NCBI GenBank assembly: GCA_005777805.1
Contig: SXLG01000124.1
Location: 1 to 42,662 of the forward strand
Direction: 5' to 3'
Length of the DNA: 42,662 nucleotides
DNA from: Pseudomonadota bacterium
GTDB lineage: Bacteria; Desulfobacterota; Binatia; UBA12015
Under the pieces are notes generated by a model, which was not told where the DNA came from, made no database searches, and saw nothing but the letters and a program-made list of their open reading frames with translations. Each line of letters begins with the position of its first letter. Position 1 is the stretch's first letter. Positions 26,008 to 34,490 of the stretch are shown here, piece by piece. The position numbers were made by a program, and so were the translations under genes.

Positions 26008-27670
26008 GCAGTACCCGGCCGGGCAGAGGGGCGTCCGGGGAAACGACATCGCGACCTTCGAGGCGGATCGGTGTGCCCTCGACTACCACGGCGCGCATCC
26101 CGAGGGCATCGGCGACCAGCCGATCCGCCCCACCTGGCAGGTCGTGGACCCGGCGCAAAGGGCCACACCCAACCGTTGCCGGGTCGAACACGACAAGATC
26201 GGCGGCGAGCCCCGGTGCGAGCCGGCCCCGCTCTGTCAATCCCAGTAATTCCGCAGGCTCCGAGGTCAGCCGCCGCACCGCCTCCTCCAGCGTGAGCACT
26301 CCCCTCTCGCGCACCCAGTGGCCCAGGAGATGCGTCGCCGCACCGGCATCGCAGAGCTGGCTCGCGTGGGCACCGGCGTCGGAGAGGCCCAGCACGGCCG
26401 AAGGGTCACGCAACAGCTCGGCCACGATGCTCTCGTCGGTATTGAGCACTGCCATGCGAAAGCGGGCCTCGAGCCCGGTCGCCAGCGCGAGGTCGAGCAC
26501 CACATCCACACGGTGCACGCCTCGCTCGGCCGCGACCTCCGGGACGCGCCGCTCGAGCAGGGCATCGTGGCCGGGCGCGTGGCTGATCCACATCTGCTCG
26601 AAGGAGAAGAGGCCGAAGACCGTATCCACCTCGTGCCGTAGCCGGGCGCGGAACGCGGGATCGCCGTAGAGCTGCCGTCGCCCCTCGAGATCGGCAGCAA
26701 ATACATCTTTCATCACGGGCAGCATCGAGAGCGGAAACGGCGCCGAGAGCTGGAACTCGAGCATGAGTGGCCGGCCCGTGACCTGTGGATGCACGCGCAC
26801 GCCCTCGGCTTGGAGAGCCGCGGTCTGTTGCAGGATGTCGCGGTGGCCGGTGGGGCCGAGCATCCCTCCGAGCAGCGCGGTCCAGGTCACGGGCCGGCCG
26901 ATCTCGCGCTGAATCGCGGCGAGCTTGTCGATCCAGAGATCGCCACCGATCGTGACCTGGAACACCCCCTGCGGGCGACCGCGCAGCGCGCCTGCGAGAG
27001 CCGCCACTTCTTCCGGCGAACCAATCCGGCTCGGCACGGGGTTTCCCGCGTAACCGATATGGGTGGGGGCACGGGAGGTCGCGAAGCCGAGCGCTCCGGC
27101 GTCGAGCGCTTCGGCGACCAGCGCCCGCATCTCCACCACCTCGTCGGCTGTGGCCTCGCGCTCGACCGCAGCGTCCCCCAAGACGAAGGTCCTGACCGGC
27201 GTGTGCCCGACCAGCGCGCCGACGTGAATCGCCGTGCCGCGTCTCTCGATCGTATCGAGATACTCGCCAAAGCTGCAGAAGGGCCACTCGGGGCCGATCC
27301 CGGCGCGCAGAGCATCGAGCGACATGCCCTCGACATTCTCGAGCGTCCGCAGGATCAGATCACGGTGCTCGGCGCGCGTCGGCGCGATGCCAAAGCCACA
27401 GTTGCCCATCAGGGCCGTGGGGACACCGGGCCAGGGCGAGATGCTGAGCATCCGATCCCAGAGCACCTGGGCATCATAGTGGGTGTGAATGTCGATGAAG
27501 CCGGGGGCGACCACGCATCCGGTGGCGTCGATCTCGCGTGCCGCGGGCCCAGCGACGTCACCGAGCGCAGTAATACGTCCTTGACGTATGCCCACGTCGG
27601 CGCGTCGGGCCGGCATCCCGGTGCCTTCGACCACCTCACCACCGCGCACGACAAGATCCCATCTTTCCAT
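25982..27670 (-). CDS. N-acyl-D-amino-acid deacylase / D-aminoacylase-like amidohydrolase
   Basis: Metal-dependent amidohydrolase (amidohydrolase-3 / D-aminoacylase group) of 562 residues. The N-terminal beta-sandwich (DLVVRGGEVVEGTGMPARRADVGI) leads to the metal motif PGFIDIHTHYDAQ. MGNCGFGIAPTR, a GHTPVR region and the late metal/catalytic Asp in LGLSDAGAHAS follow. The C-terminus returns to the sandwich (GRLAPGLAADLVVFDP). Relatives act on N-acyl-D-amino acids or related cyclic amides; the substrate is undetermined. The ATG at 27670 has a GGGGGAAGG site. The gene starts 3 nt after the TolC-like gene stop, so it may be co-transcribed with it by proximity, not by function. Confidence 0.88.
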   Translation of the reverse strand: MERWDLVVRGGEVVEGTGMPARRADVGIRQGRITALGDVAGPAAREIDATGCVVAPGFIDIHTHYDAQVLWDRMLSISPWPGVPTALMGNCGFGIAPTRAEHRDLILRTLENVEGMSLDALRAGIGPEWPFCSFGEYLDTIERRGTAIHVGALVGHTPVRTFVLGDAAVEREATADEVVEMRALVAEALDAGALGFATSRAPTHIGYAGNPVPSRIGSPEEVAALAGALRGRPQGVFQVTIGGDLWIDKLAAIQREIGRPVTWTALLGGMLGPTGHRDILQQTAALQAEGVRVHPQVTGRPLMLEFQLSAPFPLSMLPVMKDVFAADLEGRRQLYGDPAFRARLRHEVDTVFGLFSFEQMWISHAPGHDALLERRVPEVAAERGVHRVDVVLDLALATGLEARFRMAVLNTDESIVAELLRDPSAVLGLSDAGAHASQLCDAGAATHLLGHWVRERGVLTLEEAVRRLTSEPAELLGLTERGRLAPGLAADLVVFDPATVGCGPLRRVHDLPGGADRLVADALGMRAVVVEGTPIRLEGRDVVSPDAPLPGRVLRAQPGRRG

Positions 27671-27673
27671 CGC

Positions 27674-29239
27674 TCAGCCTTCCCCCACGCCGTGCAGGAA
27701 ACCCGTGTCCATGCTCCCGGTGCCGAGTGCAAGTCGGGCCAGACCCGAGAGCAGGGCCGCGCCGCTCTCGGCACGCGCGCGGAGCGCCTCGGCGCGCCGC
27801 ACCCGCGCCAATTCGAGCTCGGGCATATCGACCAGACCGCGCTCAAACCCTGCCAGCGCACTCGCAAAGCCAGCGTCTGCGGCGACGACCATGGCGTCGG
27901 CCGCGTGCTGCCGGTCGATGGCATCGCGCACTTCGACATACGCCCGCCAGACCTCCGCCGCGACTCGATTGCGCGCTTGTGCAAGTTCATCCGTGGCCGC
28001 CTGCCGTTGAACCACGGCCAGATGCTCGGTGTTGGCGCCGGCAAAGCCGTCGAAGAGCGGCCACTCGATGCCCACGAAGCCCGCGTAGGTCTGGAGGCCG
28101 AAGTCGAGTTCCTCGAGCCCCGGGACACCGCGAATCGAGTTGTCCAAACGGTTCCAGCCGAGCTGCCCCGTCGCTCCGACCCGCGGCAAACGCGCCGCCC
28201 GCGCCCGACGGGCCGCGGCGTCGCGCCCCCGGACCAGGGCCGCCTTCGCCAGCAGATCGGGCCGCTCGGCAAAGGCCCGCTCGACCCAGACCTCGAGGGT
28301 TCCAGCGAGCGCCCGTGGCAGCGCTTCGACCGGCAGTCGCTCGAGTTCGAGCTTCGTCCCCGGCGCGAGCCCGAGCACCTCGGCCAGCGTCACGTATGTA
28401 ATTTCCTCTGCGGCGCGCGCGGTCTCGAAGGCATAGGCCGCGGCGGCCGCGCTGCTACGGGCTTGCAGGAGATCGGGCTCGGTGAGCGAGCCCACCGCGA
28501 AGCGGGCCTCGGCCGCCTCTTGCACGACATCGGCGCCAGTCCGGGCCACCCGTGCCGCCACGACATGATCGTGCGCCGCCTGCCAAGCAGCGAAACTCTC
28601 GACCACGGCGAAAGCCACTGCCTGGTGCGTCGCATCGAAGAGGAGCCGGGCGACATCGAGATCCCGACGCGCGACGTCGACCGTCGCCTCGCGTGCGCCG
28701 AAGTCGAAGAGAAGCCAGCGCATGCTCACCGACGCCGATCCGAGCGTGAACGGCGCCGAGAGTTCGAGATCGAGGGACTGTTGCGAGTTCGCTCCCTGCA
28801 AGAGCGCGCCCAGAGCATCGTTGCGCGCCATGAGCGTCGAGAGATCGGCGCGAACCCCCGTGTTCAGATCCCAGAAGCCACCGCCATAGGAGGCCGCCAG
28901 TGCAAGAACAGGATAGTACTGACTCTCGGCGATGCCGACGGCAGCAGCCGCGCTGCGGGCCTGATGCCAGGCGACGCGGGTAGCGGGATTGCGGCGCTCG
29001 GCAAGGTCAATCAGCGCGGGGAGGCGCCAGGGCCCCGCCGGTTCGGTCTCGCGCGGTGGACTCGCCGCAGCCGAGCGCTGCACCAGAGCCTGGAGTTCGG
29101 CTCGCGGAACCGCCGCATCGCCCAGGCCGGGTTCGGCGCCTGCCAGGCGTTCGGGCGAGAGGGCCGCACAGCCCGCGCACGCCAACGTCAGCAGCACCGC
29201 CACGAGAACGAACGGCACACGGGCTCGGATCCCCACCAT
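27674..29239 (-). CDS. TolC/MdtP-like outer-membrane efflux lipoprotein
   Basis: Outer-membrane channel component of a tripartite efflux pump. The 521 residues (from ATG 29239) begin with a lipoprotein signal ending C-A-G-C (about residue 23). Two repeated OEP domains follow, with the usual long helices and the LLQARSSAAAAAYAFETARA and ELARVRRAEALRARAE-type helix ends. LLFDFG and LFDGF mark the two barrel strands. The open frame begins 14 codons earlier, but the signal peptide fits the ATG at 29239; no good Shine-Dalgarno is visible for either. It diverges from the YtcA-MdtN-MdtO-like genes and is presumably their outer-membrane partner, as MdtP is in E. coli. Confidence 0.9.
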   Translation of the reverse strand: MVGIRARVPFVLVAVLLTLACAGCAALSPERLAGAEPGLGDAAVPRAELQALVQRSAAASPPRETEPAGPWRLPALIDLAERRNPATRVAWHQARSAAAAVGIAESQYYPVLALAASYGGGFWDLNTGVRADLSTLMARNDALGALLQGANSQQSLDLELSAPFTLGSASVSMRWLLFDFGAREATVDVARRDLDVARLLFDATHQAVAFAVVESFAAWQAAHDHVVAARVARTGADVVQEAAEARFAVGSLTEPDLLQARSSAAAAAYAFETARAAEEITYVTLAEVLGLAPGTKLELERLPVEALPRALAGTLEVWVERAFAERPDLLAKAALVRGRDAAARRARAARLPRVGATGQLGWNRLDNSIRGVPGLEELDFGLQTYAGFVGIEWPLFDGFAGANTEHLAVVQRQAATDELAQARNRVAAEVWRAYVEVRDAIDRQHAADAMVVAADAGFASALAGFERGLVDMPELELARVRRAEALRARAESGAALLSGLARLALGTGSMDTGFLHGVGEG

Positions 29240-29397
29240 CGCATGAGCGTTTATCAGGAGCAGCCCCAAACGCCGACCCACCTGCCCACGGGCACGAACC
29301 GCAGAGAATGTTTCCCCCTCTTCGTGGTCCCTGCTACATCCCGGCCGGAACGAAGCTCATGCTCAGCGCCAGATCACAGCCGAAACCGCCGACGTCG

Positions 29398-29676
29398 ATG
29401 GCCACGAGCTTCGCCTCGCCCGGCTGGCTCGGCGTCGCTGCGCTGGCGGGGTTCGCGACGGGCGCCTCCGGCTGTGCTCCAAGAATCGAAATCGAAGGCG
29501 CTTACTTTCCCGCCTGGTTGCTCTCGGCCTTGATGGGCGGCCTTCTCACCGCGAGCCTGCGGGCCCTGCTCGTGGCCCGCGAACTCGATGCCTACATTCA
29601 GCCCGCCGCGCTGGCGTACCCGGCAATCTTCTTCGCCTGCACCATGGGCCTGTGGCTGGGATTGTTTTCGGGATGA
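29398..29676 (+). CDS. ytcA: YtcA-family small lipoprotein/membrane protein
   Basis: A 92-residue protein: signal-like segment with lipobox A-S-G-C (about residue 26), then GAYFPAWLLSALMGGLLTASLRALL and a second membrane segment near the C-terminus. The pattern matches E. coli YtcA, which precedes mdtNOP. Its function is unknown. An in-frame ATG at 29359 would add 13 residues and has a weak GGAA site; the 29398 start gives the usual ~91-residue length. The stop overlaps the next ATG (ATGA), so it is translationally coupled to the membrane-fusion protein. Confidence 0.82.
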   Translation: MATSFASPGWLGVAALAGFATGASGCAPRIEIEGAYFPAWLLSALMGGLLTASLRALLVARELDAYIQPAALAYPAIFFACTMGLWLGLFSG

Positions 29677-30767
29677 GTTCGCGCGCCGAGGAAGACGCCC
29701 CTCTGGGCCTTGCCGGAGCGAGCAGACCCGATCCAGCGCGGGAGCGTCTCGGCCGCCTGATCGGCCGCGGCTCGATCCTGCTCGCGATCGGGCTCGGGCT
29801 CATCGCCTTCTGGCGCGTCTCGGTGAATCCACGCGCGGACGACGCACGCATCGTGGCCAACGTGGTCGGGATCGCGCCGCGCGTCAGCGGCCCGATCGTG
29901 CGGCTGCCGATCCACGACGACCAGCAGGTCGCCGCCGGTGACGTTCTGTTCGAGATCGATCCGGAACCGTACGCGATCGTCGTCAAGTCGACACGAGCGG
30001 ATCTCGCTGCGCTCGACGGCGAGATCCGCAACGCACGCGGCGAGATCAAGGCACAGGAGAGTCAAGTCGTCGCGGCGCGCGCCGGTTTGGCGCAAGCCGA
30101 GATCGGGCTCGCCGAGACGCGCGCCACGTACGATCGGCTGCAACCCCTCCTGGCCCGCCGCTTCGCCACTCCCGAGACCGTCGGTACGGCGCGGCGCGCG
30201 CGCGACGTCGCCGCCGAGGCCGTCCGGGTCGCCCAAGCCGAGCTGGTCGCGGCCGAGGCCGCGGTGTTGGAGCTGGCCCCGCTGCTCGCGCGCCGCGCCG
30301 CCGCAGCGTCTGTGCTCGAGGGAGCCGAACTGGCCCTGCGAGACACGGTCGTGCGGGCCCCGTTTCCGGCCCGTGTGGTGTCGCTGACCATTTCGGAGGG
30401 GGCCTTCGCCCGCATCGGGATTGATACCGTGACGCTGATCGACACGCGCCAGTGGTGGGTGGTGGCGAACTTCACCGAGACTGAGTTGCGTCACATCCAC
30501 GAGGGCGACGCGGCCCGGCTCGATCTCTCCACCTGGCCCGGCGCGGTAACGGGCACGGTCGAGAGCCTGGGCTTTGGCGTCACGCCCCTGCCCGAGGATC
30601 CTTTCCCCGGTCTGCCGATCGTGATGAAGAATCTCGACTGGGTGCATCTGGCACAACGGTTCCCGGTGCGGATTCGGATCCCCGCCGACGTCCCGCCCGA
30701 GGCCCTGCGCGTCGGCGCAACTGCCGCCGCGACGGTGCTGGGCAGCGGCTCTCCCAGCGGAGGCTGA
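29673..30767 (+). CDS. mdtN: MdtN-like HlyD-family periplasmic adaptor
   Basis: Membrane-fusion protein of 364 residues. One membrane anchor lies at about 32-48. The lipoyl half-motif VVGIAPRVSGPIVRLPIHDDQQVAAGDVLFEIDP follows, then a helical hairpin (about 105-205, Ala/Glu/Arg-rich) and the second half (APFPARVVSLTISEGAFARIG), ending in the beta-barrel region with WWVVANFTETELRHI. The anchor plus DDARI and NVVGIAP segments are typical of the EmrA/AaeA/MdtN group that pairs with FUSC-type inner-membrane proteins. It starts at ATG 29673 inside the ytcA stop; the next gene starts directly after its stop. Confidence 0.9.
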   Translation: MSSRAEEDAPLGLAGASRPDPARERLGRLIGRGSILLAIGLGLIAFWRVSVNPRADDARIVANVVGIAPRVSGPIVRLPIHDDQQVAAGDVLFEIDPEPYAIVVKSTRADLAALDGEIRNARGEIKAQESQVVAARAGLAQAEIGLAETRATYDRLQPLLARRFATPETVGTARRARDVAAEAVRVAQAELVAAEAAVLELAPLLARRAAAASVLEGAELALRDTVVRAPFPARVVSLTISEGAFARIGIDTVTLIDTRQWWVVANFTETELRHIHEGDAARLDLSTWPGAVTGTVESLGFGVTPLPEDPFPGLPIVMKNLDWVHLAQRFPVRIRIPADVPPEALRVGATAAATVLGSGSPSGG

Positions 30768-32513
30768 GTGAAGTCCACACTCCCCGGCTGGCTCAAGGCT
30801 GAATTGGCGCCCGACCCCGAGCGCATCCGGCGGACCGGCCACATCACGCTGAGCGTGCTTGCGGTCCTCGTCGTCATGCTGGCGGTCCGCATGCCCTTTC
30901 TCTCGATCGGACCCTATCTCGTGTTCCTGCTCGCGCAGGACGAGACGCTCTCGACCCGGATCGGCGCACTGCTCGGGATCGCTGTGGCCTCGGTGTCGTG
31001 CCTGCTCATCTTCCTGATCGCGGCGGTCGCTTTCGATGCACCGTGGCTCCGGCTGGCACTCTTCAGCGCATCTTTCTTTGGCTGTTACTATCTCATCTGC
31101 ACTCTGAGCGAGCCGAAAGCGGTACTCGGCCCCCTCGTGGTGCTGACCCTCTTCATGGGCGCGTTCGACCAGGTGCCAAGCGCGACTTACCTCTTCACGC
31201 AGCTCGCCTGGCTCTGGGCGGTGCTGCTGTTGGTCGTCGCCGTCACGCTCCTCTCGCAGTGGCTCTGCGGCATCCCGACCGCGACCGAACTCGTCCGCAT
31301 GCGCCTGAATGCCCGCATGGCCGCTGCTGCGGCAGCACTGCGGAGCAAGCCCGAGCGCTGGAGTCCGCTGCCGGGAGCACGGGCCAAGCTCTACGAGACA
31401 CTCGAACGGATGGTGTTGGCAGGGCTGCTTCAGCCCCGTCAGGCTGACAACTACGCGACGCTCATGACCCTCTTCGATCGGATCGAAGCGCTGGCCCGCA
31501 GCGAGAGCCGCAGCAGCGGGAGCTGTCGTGCACGGTTTGGCGCGGCGGCCCGGCGGGTCGAGGTGCTGGCACACGCGATCACAGCCGAGCGCCCCCTGCC
31601 CCCACGCAATGCCGCCAGCGACGACGCTCTCCTTCATCTGCCCGAGGGGCTCCGGGAAACCATCGAGATCGCCGAGAATACCTGGGTCGGCATGGGTAGC
31701 CGCTCGCCAGCCAGCGCCGAGGCCCCGGTCGCGCCGGCTCTCATCAAGGAGGATTTCTTCACCAACCCCCTCCATGCCGCCTTCGCGGCACGAGCGACCG
31801 CTGCCACGATGGCCTGCTACCTGATCATGAGCGCGCTCCACTGGCAGGGCATCCACACCTGCATGGTGACCTGTGCCGTCACCGCGCTGGTCACGGCCGG
31901 AGCGCAGGTGCGCAAGCAAGCGCTCCGTCTCTTGGGCGCGGCCGTGGGTGGTGCTCTCGGCATCGCTGCGATGGTGGCGGTCATTCCGCACCTCGATTCG
32001 TTGCCCGGCCTCCTGCTGGTCGTCGGAACCGTCAGCGCCCTTGCCGGCTGGATCTCGCTCGGCAGCGTGCGGACGAGCTACGCCGGGTGGCAGATCGCCC
32101 TCGCTTTCTTCATGACCGTCCTGCAGGAACCGCATCCGACCACCAGCCTGGACGTGCTGCGAGACCGCTGGGTCGGCATCGTTCTCGGCATCGTCGCGAT
32201 GCGAGTCGCCTTCGATTTCGGCTGGCCGCAGAGCGCCCTTGATCTTTTGCGAATCCGACTCGTCGAGACTCGCGACACGATCGAGCAGTTCATGGACCGG
32301 GCGACAAACGCCATCCCCACCGCCGCCCCCGCGCGCCTCTGCACTCGGGAAATCGCGACCAGCCTCGCCATGGCCGGCGATCTCCTCGCGGAGGCCGAGA
32401 TCGAGCGTTCCTACTCGAACGAGGGGATGGGCTCGTCGATCGAAAGGATGCGCACCGAGTTCGCCGAAACAGGACGGCTCTTCACCAAGGCCCTGGCACG
32501 GCGGACGTGCTGA
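30768..32513 (+). CDS. mdtO: MdtO-like FUSC-family inner-membrane transporter
   Basis: A 581-residue inner-membrane protein. It has two blocks of membrane helices (about 25-165 and 345-495) separated by a soluble segment, the FUSC/aromatic-acid-exporter layout of AaeB and MdtO. It is somewhat shorter than E. coli MdtO (about 680). The second block begins near HAAFAARATAATMACYLIMSALHWQGIHTCM and ends in RWVGIVLGIVAMRVAFDF. The GTG at 30768 has a strong GGAGG site lying in the end of the adaptor gene. With the adaptor, YtcA and the divergent outer-membrane protein it should form a tripartite efflux pump; aromatic or planar toxic compounds are the usual cargo, but the substrate here is unknown. 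Confidence 0.87.
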   Translation: MKSTLPGWLKAELAPDPERIRRTGHITLSVLAVLVVMLAVRMPFLSIGPYLVFLLAQDETLSTRIGALLGIAVASVSCLLIFLIAAVAFDAPWLRLALFSASFFGCYYLICTLSEPKAVLGPLVVLTLFMGAFDQVPSATYLFTQLAWLWAVLLLVVAVTLLSQWLCGIPTATELVRMRLNARMAAAAAALRSKPERWSPLPGARAKLYETLERMVLAGLLQPRQADNYATLMTLFDRIEALARSESRSSGSCRARFGAAARRVEVLAHAITAERPLPPRNAASDDALLHLPEGLRETIEIAENTWVGMGSRSPASAEAPVAPALIKEDFFTNPLHAAFAARATAATMACYLIMSALHWQGIHTCMVTCAVTALVTAGAQVRKQALRLLGAAVGGALGIAAMVAVIPHLDSLPGLLLVVGTVSALAGWISLGSVRTSYAGWQIALAFFMTVLQEPHPTTSLDVLRDRWVGIVLGIVAMRVAFDFGWPQSALDLLRIRLVETRDTIEQFMDRATNAIPTAAPARLCTREIATSLAMAGDLLAEAEIERSYSNEGMGSSIERMRTEFAETGRLFTKALARRTC

Positions 32514-32610
32514 ATCGGACTCGCCCTGCGGGTGTCGACCGGAATGGCCGAAGCCAGATCCTTCACGGCGGCCTCTGCGATCCGAGCGGGCCGGAGCCTT
32601 CCCGACCCGG

Positions 32611-34056
32611 CTAGAGCGGTCGTTGGTGCTTGACCTCGGCCGCCGCCACCCAGCGGGTGTGATAGCCGGTCGGCACGCGCTGAGGGATGGCGATACGTGC
32701 CCGCGCTGGCGCTGCGACGTCGGCGGCATCGAGCACGTGGAGCTCCGAGCAGCCACTTGCCTCCTCCTGCACGAAGGTCAGCAGGTAGCCGTCGTCCTCG
32801 GCACCCGTGCCACCGTCGCGCGCCGCAAACGAGACCTCCCCGCCGTACCAGCCGCGCGGGTATTCGTGGATCACGGGCGCGCCGCCGTCGAGGTCGTAGC
32901 GGATCAATGCGTCGAAGAGGAACGTCTCGCTGGGCGCCAGCCGTGGATGGTAGCTGTAGCGACTGCGCCGCCCCAGCAGCGCGTCGTTCATGCGCGGGAA
33001 CTCCGTGAGGACGTCGTCGAGCACCTCCTCACGTGCCTCGCCCCTGGCGAGATCGAGTCGCCAACGGTGGAAGAAAGGAGCAATCCGTAGATTGCCGAGC
33101 AGCGGGGCGCCATGAGAAGTCCCCTCGCCGCTCAGGGGCTCCGGAATACGGCATCCGACCAGGACGATCGTGTCATCCTCTTCCCATGCATTGACGGTGT
33201 GGTACATGAAGAAAGGCGCGACCTCGAACCAGCGGACGTCCGCGTTGCCGCCAAAACGTGGCACCACGCCAATCCGCGACGGACAGTCGCGCCGCATCAC
33301 CAACGGCATCTCGCCGCTTGCGCGGCGGCCAGGGTCGGGCTGCAACGACATGTCGAAGAGGAGGGTGAAGCGTTCGGTGAATGCGATGTCGTGCTGCAGC
33401 CGTGGTCCAGGAAGCTCCACCTCGGCGTGATGCACCAGCTCGCCCGCTACGGAGACCACGCCAAAGCTCAGGTAGGGCGGCCGGGGCGAATAGTCGAAAA
33501 TCACCATCTCGCCCGTCCGTGGATCCACCTTGGGATGCGCCGAGATCGAGCGCACGAGCCGTCCACCCCAGGTTTGGTTGCCGAGCGTCTCGAGATCGGG
33601 CAGTCGCACCACCCGCGCCTTGCCCGAGAGCCACCACAGGGCCATGAGCTGGCCGGCATGGAACACGAGATCGGTGTTCGCCGTATCCTTGTAGGGACCT
33701 TCGGGACGCCGGTAATCGGGCCGCTCGAGGATCCCCGTGGAGAGGGCTCGCCCCGCGGCCACGTCGGCCGCGAGCCCCTCGGTGAGCACCCAGCGGTTGC
33801 GGTAAGTCGCCTGTCCGTCCTCGAAGTGGACCGCGTGGAGCATGCCGTCGCCATCGAAATAGTGGTACTGGCCAATGGGGTGAAAGCGTGGATTGCTGCC
33901 GGTGCGCACGAATATTCCCGAGAGGTCGCGCGGCAGCTCGCCCGTGACCTCAAGCGGCCCGGCCACGAGTTCGCGCGAGATCGGTGCGTAGCCCCCCTCG
34001 AGATAGGGGCTCTGAGAGGGTGCAAATGGCGACGGCGCTGATTCGATCGTGCTCAC
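32611..34056 (-). CDS. Carotenoid cleavage oxygenase (RPE65/CCD family)
   Basis: Non-heme Fe(II) dioxygenase that cleaves double bonds of carotenoids, apocarotenoids or stilbenes. The 481 residues form the seven-bladed propeller family. The four iron-ligand histidines fit SAHPKVDP, LQHDIAFTE, MYHTVNAWEE and the near-terminal GYHTRW. GIFVRTGSNPRFHP with YHYFDGDGMLHAV is the N-terminal family signature. A GTG at 34056 with GGAGG/AGGA upstream is preferred; an ATG at 34083 would add nine residues. No carotenoid-synthesis gene is nearby. The gene is convergent with mdtO across a 97-nt gap without a clear terminator. Confidence 0.9.
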   Translation of the reverse strand: MSTIESAPSPFAPSQSPYLEGGYAPISRELVAGPLEVTGELPRDLSGIFVRTGSNPRFHPIGQYHYFDGDGMLHAVHFEDGQATYRNRWVLTEGLAADVAAGRALSTGILERPDYRRPEGPYKDTANTDLVFHAGQLMALWWLSGKARVVRLPDLETLGNQTWGGRLVRSISAHPKVDPRTGEMVIFDYSPRPPYLSFGVVSVAGELVHHAEVELPGPRLQHDIAFTERFTLLFDMSLQPDPGRRASGEMPLVMRRDCPSRIGVVPRFGGNADVRWFEVAPFFMYHTVNAWEEDDTIVLVGCRIPEPLSGEGTSHGAPLLGNLRIAPFFHRWRLDLARGEAREEVLDDVLTEFPRMNDALLGRRSRYSYHPRLAPSETFLFDALIRYDLDGGAPVIHEYPRGWYGGEVSFAARDGGTGAEDDGYLLTFVQEEASGCSELHVLDAADVAAPARARIAIPQRVPTGYHTRWVAAAEVKHQRPL

Positions 34057-34490
34057 GGAATCCTGACCTCCTGCCCGATGCATCGTCGTCCTCGCTCCGC
34101 CGCCTGAAGATCCAGCGGGAGAAGCCTGTGCCTTCGGGCGGGGACCAGCCTATGCGTCCGGGAAGGACGACAGCAACCGAGGCTCTTCGCCCCGGAGCTG
34201 CCCCGCCCCGGTCGCATGGGTCCTCGCCGCGGAGGGCATGCTCCCAGCGCACGTTTTGCCCGGCGGGAGCTGGCCCACGCTGCGCGTGGTCGGGGGCTGC
34301 ATCGTCCCGCGCGAGCTGCCCGACCAGGGCCCTCCGCGCGCCAAGATCCTCCGTATGTCGCCAAGGGCCGCATCATCCCGCGCGATGTTGACAGTGCCTT
34401 CGAGTTCGTCCTACGAACGTCCAACCGTCGGACTCACCGGACTCCGCAAAGCGACACACCCATGGATAGAGCCGCCGGCACGCGCATCGC
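34057..34490. other. Gene-free spacer with a 71-nt-spaced repeat
   Basis: These 434 nt separate the carotenoid oxygenase and the large membrane protein, which diverge. I find no convincing gene; short frames on both strands lack ribosome-binding sites and homology. An imperfect ~20-nt repeat with the core gcatc-tcccgcgcga occurs near 34295 and again near 34366, exactly 71 nt apart. A weaker relative lies near 34233. A possible promoter is listed separately. Confidence 0.5.
34388..34417 (+). promoter_or_regulatory. Possible sigma70-like promoter for the polytopic membrane protein gene
   Basis: A perfect TTGACA (34388-34393) is followed after 18 nt by TACGAA (34412-34417), a poor -10 box matching 3 of 6 positions. 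It lies about 75 nt before the ATG at 34491, on the right strand, in a locally less GC-rich patch. Weak evidence. Confidence 0.25.

Noticed and set aside
26789..29533. A 914-codon open frame on the plus strand opposite the D-aminoacylase and TolC-like genes
   Set aside because: It spans two recognised genes and their junction, is His/Arg-rich with no domain, and has no ribosome-binding site.
29598..32756. A 1052-codon open frame on the minus strand opposite the MdtN/MdtO-like genes
   Set aside because: It is antisense to two well-supported transporter genes, its residue content is Arg/Asp/Gly/His-rich without any family motif, and long antisense frames are expected at this GC content.
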